DNA of 30,202 nucleotides from an uncultured Eubacteriales bacterium (GTDB lineage Bacteria > Bacillota > Clostridia > Oscillospirales > CAG-272): contig CATYXQ010000021.1 in the NCBI GenBank assembly GCA_958414825.1, positions 1 to 30,202 on the forward strand, given 5' to 3'. A program made the position numbers and the translations under genes. A model generated the notes under the pieces. That model had not been told where the DNA came from and did not search any database. It saw only the letters and a program-made list of their open reading frames with translations. Below, piece by piece: positions 24,844-30,202 of this stretch; the stretch's first letter is position 1, and each line of letters opens with the position of its first letter.

Positions 24844-25875
24844 ATGTCCTATATAGTTTTTGATATGGAATGGAATCAGCCGATGTGCGCCGCGCAGCCG
24901 CAAAAAGGGCGTAACGGCGTTCGACTGACCGGAGAGATCATCCAAATCGGCGCCGTGCGCCTAAATCCGGACGGGAAACCGGGCGAGCAGTTTTCCATGT
25001 GTGTGCGCCCCCGCTTCTACAAACGTCTGAACAAGCGTGTGCGCGAGCTTACCGGCATTACCAAAGAACAATTGAGTAAGGCGGAAGATTTTTCACAAGT
25101 CGGACAGCGCTTTGCAGAATTTTGCGGAAACGAAGCGATTCTTTTAACATGGGGATTTGATGATGTACCCATTCTGCGGCAAAATTTGATTGCCTGGGAT
25201 ATGGATGCGACAATCTGCGAACATTCCTATAATCTTCAGACCATTTTCAATATGCAGACAGACGGCGGCAAAGGCCAGCGCTCCCTCGCGTTTGCGCTTG
25301 AACATTTCGGCATTGTCCCGGTACTGGAGGCGCACAACGCTCTGCACGACGCGTATCATACGGCGCTCGTATGCGCGCATCTCGATCTAAAAGCCGGCAT
25401 TGCCGCCTATGGCAAAGGAAATACAGGCGCGCTCTGGGAGCATCCGCTGCTTGAAGAAAGCTTTGCTACCTACACAAGCAAACGCGCCGCATTTGCTGAT
25501 GAGCAGGTCTCCAAAATGCGCTGTCCAGTGTGTAAAAACGCAATTGAAACCACCAAATGGGTTCCGAAAGGCGGCGGGTACTATATCGCGCTCGGCCATT
25601 GCCCAGACTGCGGCGAGTTTCTCGGCAGAATTAAATTTACCACCGTGAACAAATCAGTATTTTCACTTGTACGCACCTGTTTTCAAGGTTCAAAATACGC
25701 TTCCGAGCATTACAGAGCCGTACTTGAAAAAGCAGAGGAACGGAAAGCCGCTTTTAAAGAGCGTATGCATAAACAAAAAAAACATCGACTCCCTGGGAAA
25801 GCGCCCACAGCCACATCCGCAGATTACGCCGAAGCGCGCTCAGATTCAAAAAGCAGAACTGATACCGAGTTATAA
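24844..25875 (+). CDS. DEDDh-family 3-prime exonuclease with zinc ribbon
   Basis: The 343-residue protein begins with a DEDDh exonuclease domain: Asp7 and Glu9 in FDMEWNQP, Asp106 in GFDD, and His164/Asp169 in HNALHD, the complete active-site set. About residues 227-256 carry two CxxC pairs (CPVC and CPDC), a likely zinc ribbon. The C-terminus is a Lys/Arg-rich low-complexity tail that could bind nucleic acid. The polymer substrate, DNA or RNA, cannot be told. ATG 24844 follows AAAGGA at five bases. It is monocistronic, divergent from the SpoVB-like gene, and its stop codon is inside its own terminator stem. Confidence 0.88.
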   Translation: MSYIVFDMEWNQPMCAAQPQKGRNGVRLTGEIIQIGAVRLNPDGKPGEQFSMCVRPRFYKRLNKRVRELTGITKEQLSKAEDFSQVGQRFAEFCGNEAILLTWGFDDVPILRQNLIAWDMDATICEHSYNLQTIFNMQTDGGKGQRSLAFALEHFGIVPVLEAHNALHDAYHTALVCAHLDLKAGIAAYGKGNTGALWEHPLLEESFATYTSKRAAFADEQVSKMRCPVCKNAIETTKWVPKGGGYYIALGHCPDCGEFLGRIKFTTVNKSVFSLVRTCFQGSKYASEHYRAVLEKAEERKAAFKERMHKQKKHRLPGKAPTATSADYAEARSDSKSRTDTEL

Positions 25876-25920
25876 AAGCAGAGCCGGATTGTAAAATATA
25901 CAATCCGGCTCTGCTTTTAT
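25872..25920 (+). terminator. 22-bp perfect bidirectional terminator containing a stop codon
   Basis: Bases 25872-25893 and 25899-25920 are perfect reverse complements around a five-base AAATA loop, with TTTATTT following. The left arm begins inside the exonuclease stop region, so the TAA at 25873-25875 is paired in the stem. It can also end the convergent XRE-regulator transcript. Confidence 0.92.
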
Positions 25921-25977
25921 TTATTTCCATTGAAAACAAATGAACGCGGAAATAGAAAATATTCCGAAAAGCAAAAT

Positions 25978-26373
25978 CTATTCTTTCTCACGCAGTAAAT
26001 AAAGCGCCATACTTGTCAACCCCAATCCGAGCAGGATCATCCCGGTTCGGGTATCCAACTCGCCCAATGCAGAAAGCGCCAAAACCGCAATTCCCATTGC
26101 CAAAGCAACGCCCCTAAACGCCATATGGACAATTTTCTCGAGGTTCTTTTTCTCTGAAAGCGGCGCCGTTTTAATCTGCAACAGTTCATCAACAGAAACA
26201 TGCAGTATTTCAGCCAAATGCGAGAAAGAACTAATGTCCGGACAGGACAAATCCCGCTCCCATTTTGAAACGGCCTTATCGGTCACGCCCATTTTATCCG
26301 CCAGTTCAAGCTGCGTCATTCCCTGCGCTTTTCTGAGTTCGGCAATCTTTCTGCCAAGCGTTTTTGTTTCCAT
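25978..26373 (-). CDS. XRE-family regulator with membrane-embedded C-terminus
   Basis: The roughly 131-residue protein has an N-terminal Cro/C1 helix-turn-helix (about residues 8-62, with MTQLELADKMGVTDKAVSKWER) of the type common in Clostridia, and two hydrophobic helices in the C-terminal half. Membrane-linked XRE regulators may sense envelope state, but the signal is unknown here. ATG 26373 lies seven bases after GGAGG; the adjacent ATG 26376 is four bases away and is an alternative. It has a promoter of its own and a palindrome upstream. Confidence 0.85.
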   Translation of the reverse strand: METKTLGRKIAELRKAQGMTQLELADKMGVTDKAVSKWERDLSCPDISSFSHLAEILHVSVDELLQIKTAPLSEKKNLEKIVHMAFRGVALAMGIAVLALSALGELDTRTGMILLGLGLTSMALYLLREKE

Positions 26374-26399
26374 CATACTCCCTCCGTTTTCTCAGCTTC

Positions 26400-26429
26400 A
26401 GGATAGCACATAAAACAAAATACAGTCAA
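26400..26429 (-). promoter_or_regulatory. Promoter of the XRE-family gene
   Basis: On the minus strand TTGACT (26424-26429) and TATCCT (26400-26405) are 18 bases apart. A perfect palindrome TTTACCGGTAAA (26473-26484) lies 44 bases further upstream. Confidence 0.6.
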
Positions 26430-26500
26430 CCGACCGGCAGTTTAGCTGCATATACAATGAGTTGAAACACAGTTTACCGGTAAAACGCAAACTCAAAATT

Positions 26501-26869
26501 TCAATTTTCAGCGGCGCAATCTCGGCATATCCCATGCAGACTAAGCGAATATGAACAAATCCTTTGGCCGGTCGCAGCTTCGATCGCCTCAGTCAAATCT
26601 CCGCAAAAAATATCAACGACCCGCCCGCACCGGTCACAAAACATATGCTCGTGTGTGCGAATACAGCCGTCATAGCGGTCGGGGCCGCTCGGCACTTCAA
26701 TTTTTTTTATCTGTCCCTCGGCGGTCAGCATTGAAAGATTGCGATATACGGTTCCCATCGCAATCTGCGGCATACGCCGTTTAGCGGCTACGTAAATCTC
26801 CTCCGCCGTCATATGATCGCAGTTGCTCTGCACAATTTCCAATACCAATGCTCTTTGCCGGGTGTTCAT
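26501..26869 (-). CDS. PerR-type peroxide/metal regulator (Fur family)
   Basis: The 122-residue protein has the Fur-family winged helix and metal-binding dimerisation domain. The five regulatory-metal ligands known from Bacillus subtilis PerR align by hand: His19, Asp67, His73, His75 and Asp86. Asp at the last place favours PerR over Fur, which usually has Glu. Two CxxC pairs (Cys78/81, Cys115/118) form the structural zinc site. PerR proteins repress oxidative-stress genes until peroxide oxidises the bound iron. ATG 26869 follows GGAGG at eight bases. The N-terminus is shorter than in Bacillus PerR, as in many clostridial homologues. Confidence 0.88.
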   Translation of the reverse strand: MNTRQRALVLEIVQSNCDHMTAEEIYVAAKRRMPQIAMGTVYRNLSMLTAEGQIKKIEVPSGPDRYDGCIRTHEHMFCDRCGRVVDIFCGDLTEAIEAATGQRICSYSLSLHGICRDCAAEN

Positions 26870-26883
26870 TTGCAATACCTCCG

Positions 26884-26912
26884 ATAGAAATAAGAAGCGT
26901 TCTTATTTCTAT
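26884..26912. promoter_or_regulatory. Perfect palindromic operator upstream of the PerR-type gene
   Basis: ATAGAAATAAGAA (26884-26896) and TTCTTATTTCTAT (26900-26912) are exact reverse complements around GCG. The site covers the expected transcription start just downstream of the -10 box. The core ATAAGAA-N3-TTCTTAT resembles a spaced Fur/PerR-type box. Autorepression is likely. Confidence 0.75.
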
Positions 26913-26939
26913 TATACATGTTTTACCGAAAAAAAGCAA
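26911..26939 (-). promoter_or_regulatory. Promoter of the PerR-type gene
   Basis: On the minus strand TTGCTT (26934-26939), 17 bases and a perfect TATAAT (26911-26916). The -10 box overlaps the end of the palindromic operator by two bases. Confidence 0.8.
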
Positions 26940-26988
26940 GCCGATTTGGAAAATTCCAAAATAAGGAAATCTATGCGACGCTGCCGCG

Positions 26989-27630
26989 TCAATCCGATTC
27001 AATTTCCAGATCCGACAAATCCAAATCCACCGGCCGATCTCGAAAATAGAAGTTCCGATCATGCTCTCCGATCTCGCGCAGAACACGGCAGGGATTGCCT
27101 ACGGCAACCACACCGGCTGGAATATCCTTTGTCACCACGCTCCCGGCGCCGATCACCGTATTTTCCCCGATCGTTACGCCGGGCAGAATCACAGCCCCCG
27201 CGCCGATCCATACATTCGCGCCGATATGTACGTCTATGTTATACTGAAGCTGCGCGCGGCGCAGCTTCGCATCGATCGGATGCCCCGCCGTCGCAACTGT
27301 AACATGCGGGCCGAACATCACATTGTCACCAACATAAATATGCCCGTCATCCACCATTGTTAAGCCGAAATTGACGTATACATCGTCGCCGAAATGCACA
27401 TGCCGTCCGCCCCAGTTGGCATAAAAGGGCGGCTCAATGTAGCATCTCTCTCCGATTTCGCAAAACATTTTCCGGAGCAATTCCTGACGGCGCGTTGACT
27501 CCGAAGGACGAGTGGCGTTATAATCATACATCGCCTCAAGGCACAACGCCTGATCCTGCAGAATCGCCTCGTCGCCCGCCTGATACAGCCGCCCCTCATA
27601 CATACGTTTAACCGATTCTTCTGTTTTCAT
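26989..27630 (-). CDS. Maltose/galactoside O-acetyltransferase type (LacA/Maa)
   Basis: The 213-residue protein is a left-handed beta-helix acetyltransferase. An N-terminal Maa-type helical domain (about residues 1-60, with RMYEGRLYQAGDEAI) is followed by hexapeptide repeats; the catalytic His lies in TAGHPID, and IGAGAVILPGVTIGENTVIGAGSVV is split over several coils (quoted in part elsewhere as typical). Such enzymes acetylate sugars from acetyl-CoA, perhaps for detoxification and export. ATG 27630 follows GGGAG at six bases. It is 22 bases behind the MATE exporter gene, so the two are co-transcribed. Confidence 0.92.
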   Translation of the reverse strand: MKTEESVKRMYEGRLYQAGDEAILQDQALCLEAMYDYNATRPSESTRRQELLRKMFCEIGERCYIEPPFYANWGGRHVHFGDDVYVNFGLTMVDDGHIYVGDNVMFGPHVTVATAGHPIDAKLRRAQLQYNIDVHIGANVWIGAGAVILPGVTIGENTVIGAGSVVTKDIPAGVVAVGNPCRVLREIGEHDRNFYFRDRPVDLDLSDLEIESD

Positions 27631-27652
27631 TTTCGTCTCCCTGTCTAAAAAT

Positions 27653-29140
27653 TTAAAACCGGCTTTCGCCGACACGGCGAGCAGGCCGTACAATATAGTA
27701 AATATAAGGCGGCAGCAGCACAAGCGCCGCCAGCAGCCACGCCCCGGGATCTGCAAGACACAGCGCATAAAAAGCCGACTTCGGAGCCAGAGCGCTGATC
27801 TCCATACCGCCGACCGCCACCGGCAAAAACAAGCTGATCACAATGCGCGCGGCAAGCTCCGCAATTCCAGCAAAGAGCGTATAAATCGGCTTACCGACGC
27901 CCTGCACGGCGCTCCGCCAAACCATCAAAATCCCCACAAAGCAAAACAGCGGAAGATCTGCGTATAAAAACAAATTGCCAAACGTCACAGACTCAGCCGA
28001 AATTTTATCCGGACTCAGGAAAATATACTGATATGCGCCGCCTATGGAAAGCAGCAAGCCTACAACGGCGCAAATGACATACAAAAGCATCGCAAGCCAA
28101 AATGCGCGATCAGTTCCTTTGCGCACACGCAAAAGATCCCCCGCTCCTAAATTCTGCGCATTGAAGCTGACCAATGCGGCGCCGAGCGCCCAAAAAGGCG
28201 ACATCAGAAAGTTAATCATCTTATTTGCCGCGCCGAATCCGTTTTGTGCAGGCGCGCCGGCAACCATCATCCCATCCGGAAGAAGATCAAAGCGAACGAC
28301 CTGTCCCATCATCAAAATCACACCGACGGCCAGCACGGAAAATTGCAGTCCAAGCGGCAGTCCGAGCCGAAAATGCCGCCACAGTTCTCCGCACGGCATA
28401 CGAAAATCGGCGTGGTGCAGGCGCAAAGCCTTATATTTTATAAAAGTATACGCAAAGCAGGCGACCGCGCTGCAAAACTGCGCGGCTACCGTCGCAACTG
28501 CGGCGCCGGCCACGCCCCATCCAAAGCCGAGGATAAAAAGAAAATCCAGCAAAATGTTAAGCAAAGTCGAGAAAAACAAAAAGACAAGCGGCGTAAACGA
28601 GTCGCCCGTACTGCGCAAAAGACTGCATACCACATTGTAAAACAGTTGAGCTCCGATCCCGAGAAAAATAATCAGACAATATGTATATGCCGCACGATAC
28701 ACCTCTGCGTTCTGCGGCGTAACATTGACCATTGAAAGCAGCGGATTCAAAAAAACAATCGCGGCAGCGCTCAGCAAAAGCGTCAAACCGCCGCAAAGCA
28801 AAAGCTGCGCGGCAAAGGAACGGCGCACTCCGGCCTCGTCCCGCTCTCCGACGCGGTTTGCCGTAACGACCGAAAAGCCGGTTGCGCAACCGAACGCAAA
28901 CTGTAAGACCATAAACAGCAGCGGCGACGTATCATTGATACCAGCAACCTCACCGGCCGTCAGCGTCTGCCCGCAAATGGCCGCATCACTAAGCGTATAG
29001 ATCTGCTGCAACAAATTTGAAAGCACAATCGGTATGGAAAACCGAATTAGTACACCTGAAATATTCCCGTGCGTAAGATCAACGGGTGCAAACAAACCGC
29101 GCAGCCGCTGTGCAAAAGGCTGTCTTTGTGCCTGCGGCAT
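27653..29140 (-). CDS. MATE-family efflux transporter
   Basis: The 495-residue protein has 12 or more transmembrane helices and typical MATE features: GNISGVLIRFSIPIVLSN at the first helix, QIYTLSDAAICGQ, and LNILLDFLFILGFGWG in the middle. MATE proteins export cationic drugs or metabolites driven by Na+ or H+. ATG 29140 lies seven bases after GGAAG; an upstream in-frame start would add 16 low-complexity Arg/Gly residues and is rejected. It forms an operon with the sugar acetyltransferase downstream, suggesting acetylation followed by export, which is inference. Confidence 0.92.
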   Translation of the reverse strand: MPQAQRQPFAQRLRGLFAPVDLTHGNISGVLIRFSIPIVLSNLLQQIYTLSDAAICGQTLTAGEVAGINDTSPLLFMVLQFAFGCATGFSVVTANRVGERDEAGVRRSFAAQLLLCGGLTLLLSAAAIVFLNPLLSMVNVTPQNAEVYRAAYTYCLIIFLGIGAQLFYNVVCSLLRSTGDSFTPLVFLFFSTLLNILLDFLFILGFGWGVAGAAVATVAAQFCSAVACFAYTFIKYKALRLHHADFRMPCGELWRHFRLGLPLGLQFSVLAVGVILMMGQVVRFDLLPDGMMVAGAPAQNGFGAANKMINFLMSPFWALGAALVSFNAQNLGAGDLLRVRKGTDRAFWLAMLLYVICAVVGLLLSIGGAYQYIFLSPDKISAESVTFGNLFLYADLPLFCFVGILMVWRSAVQGVGKPIYTLFAGIAELAARIVISLFLPVAVGGMEISALAPKSAFYALCLADPGAWLLAALVLLPPYIYYIVRPARRVGESRF

Positions 29141-29237
29141 TTTCTCACTTCCAATCCCCAAGCCGCGAACGCGGCCGCGCCTGCCCACGCATTTTTACAA
29201 CAGCATGTCTCAAATGCATCCCAAATGCAAAAAACAA

Positions 29238-29768
29238 TTAAAGACAATATTCCATCTGGCAGTCAAAAGGTTCCCGCATGACATGCTCACGGTTGTATTC
29301 TTTCGCCTCCACGCAGCCCATCGCCTGATAGAACGCCTGCGTCTCTACAGCAGAATGTGCGGAAATGTAGAGTTTTTTCGCTCCGCGCGTCCGCGCAAAA
29401 TCCGCGGCGCGCCGAAACAGTTCCCGTCCGATTCCCCGCCCGCGCATTTCCTCAGACACATGAATCGAAGAAAGATCCAGATAAATCCCGTCCGTGCCCA
29501 TCGGATCGGATTCCACGGAAACAAATCCTTTTAAAATTCCGTCCGAAAACGCAGCGCACACCAATCCGCCGGTACGCACTGTATTTTGCAGACAATCTAC
29601 CAGCTTTCTATAATCGGCCTCGCTCCACTGATCGACAAACGGATCCTTGCGAACCACCCATTTGCCCTCCTCACGGCGACGGCACATGCAAACAACCTGA
29701 CGCCGCTGAAATCCGAGAAACAGCGGCCTGTTAATCTCGGATTCTTCAAGCGTTCTGTATTCTATCAA
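29238..29768 (-). CDS. GNAT-family N-acetyltransferase
   Basis: The 176-residue protein has the GNAT core: a strand with IYLDLSSIHVSEEMRGRGIG, where RGRGIG is the acetyl-CoA pyrophosphate loop, followed by helix ELFRRAADFARTRG and strand KKLYISAH with AFYQAMGCVEA, the usual C-terminal segment. The substrate is not predictable. The start is TTG 29768 with GGAGG ten bases upstream; no nearby ATG fits the ribosome site. It lies between the tRNA terminator and the MATE gene (97-base gap); no clear promoter of its own was found. Confidence 0.88.
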   Translation of the reverse strand: MIEYRTLEESEINRPLFLGFQRRQVVCMCRRREEGKWVVRKDPFVDQWSEADYRKLVDCLQNTVRTGGLVCAAFSDGILKGFVSVESDPMGTDGIYLDLSSIHVSEEMRGRGIGRELFRRAADFARTRGAKKLYISAHSAVETQAFYQAMGCVEAKEYNREHVMREPFDCQMEYCL

Positions 29769-29824
29769 GTAAGTCGATCCTCCTTATACCGTAGAAATCC
29801 GCCTGTCCCCGCAAATTCTATCAA

Positions 29825-29858
29825 AAAAACGACTTGCGCATCTGCGCAAGTCGTTTTT
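29825..29858 (-). terminator. Terminator of the tRNA cluster
   Basis: A stem pairing AAAAACGACTTGCGC (29825-29839) with its exact complement (29844-29858) closes an ATCT loop, just behind tRNA-Cys. A- and T-runs on both sides allow action in both directions. Confidence 0.92.
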
Positions 29859-29862
29859 GTTC

Positions 29863-29937
<75 letters not shown>

Positions 29938-30022
29938 GTATATTTACACAGCCGACACTCACATGCATCGACCGTTTACTTCATCAAACCAATTTGCCGA
30001 AAAATACCCGCATTGAAAATTA

Positions 30023-30053
30023 AATCGGACACGATACTTTTTCGTGTCCGATT
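30023..30053 (-). terminator. Hairpin between tRNA-Gly and tRNA-Cys
   Basis: A 12-bp perfect stem AATCGGACACGA/TCGTGTCCGATT with a seven-base loop starts three bases after the CCA end of tRNA-Gly. A T-rich stretch (TTAATTTTC) follows on the minus strand. It may be a terminator, a partial terminator or a processing signal. Confidence 0.6.
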
Positions 30054-30055
30054 CT

Positions 30056-30131
30056 TGGAGCGGATTACGGGGCTCGAACCCGCCACCTCGACCTTGGCAA
30101 GGTCGCGCTCTACCAAATGAGCTAAATCCGC
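30056..30131 (-). tRNA. tRNA-Gly (GCC)
   Basis: The 76-nt gene has acceptor GCGGATT paired with AATCCGC, a D-arm with GCTCATTTGGTAGAGC, anticodon stem CGACC/GGTCG around TTGCCAA (anticodon GCC), T-arm with GGTTCGAGCC and an encoded CCA. Confidence 0.97.
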
Positions 30132-30148
30132 ATAGCGGTCTATGCCGC

Positions 30149-30202
30149 TGGTGCCTCCGGTCGGAATCGAACCAACGACACGAGGATTTTCAGTCCTCTG
30201 CT
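30149..30202 (-). tRNA. tRNA-Phe (GAA), partial at the window edge
   Basis: The 3-prime two thirds of a tRNA is visible: anticodon stem GAGGA/TCCTC around CTGAAAA (anticodon GAA), a five-base variable loop, T-arm GTTGG-TTCGATT-CCGAC, acceptor 3-prime strand CGGAGGC, discriminator A and encoded CCA. The 5-prime part lies beyond the right edge. Confidence 0.9.

Overview
The window looks like chromosomal DNA of a low-to-mid-GC, spore-forming-type Firmicute of class Clostridia, probably a gut-type Oscillospiraceae relative. This is inferred from strong GGAGG ribosome sites, the gene order ftsE-ftsX-M23 peptidase-S41 peptidase-greA-lysS, a SpoVB-like flippase beside a YhaO/YhaN pair, a PerR-type regulator, lipoprotein and Thr-rich surface proteins, and tRNAs with encoded CCA. 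No species can be named from the sequence alone.

Left part (1-10.4 kb) is an accessory, surface and glycan region. It opens with a 30-residue Cys-rich membrane peptide and a single-pass membrane protein of unknown function. A 6.8 kb segment (1552-8348) follows, bounded by a 50-bp inverted repeat (46/50 identical, counted by eye). Inside are a GH127-type beta-L-arabinofuranosidase, a divergent AraC-type regulator, a solute-binding lipoprotein and a membrane-anchored beta-helix/GH43-like protein. A 16-bp motif occurs once upstream of each transcription unit and is a candidate AraC operator. The repeat supplies the last codons and stop of the GH43-like gene and of a small reading frame behind the GH127 gene. 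Just outside is a second anchored surface protein sharing the N-terminal module of the GH43-like protein, then a YcxB-like membrane protein.

Middle part (10.4-19.6 kb) is core genome, all on the minus strand. FtsE and FtsX form the divisome ABC complex that normally controls a peptidoglycan hydrolase. The next gene encodes a coiled-coil M23 peptidase with intact metal ligands, then comes a CtpA-like S41 protease, then greA and lysS. Upstream lie a CdaR/PucR-family regulator, a polytopic membrane protein and rsmE, the last with a near-consensus promoter.

Right part (19.7-30.2 kb) carries spoVB-like, yhaO-like and yhaN-like genes as a tight operon, a divergent DEDDh exonuclease with a zinc ribbon, an XRE-family membrane-linked regulator, a PerR-type regulator with a perfect palindromic operator, a MATE exporter with a maltose/galactoside-type acetyltransferase, a GNAT acetyltransferase, and a tRNA cluster (Phe partial, Gly, Cys) running off the right edge. 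No CRISPR array, insertion sequence transposase, rRNA or phage gene was seen.
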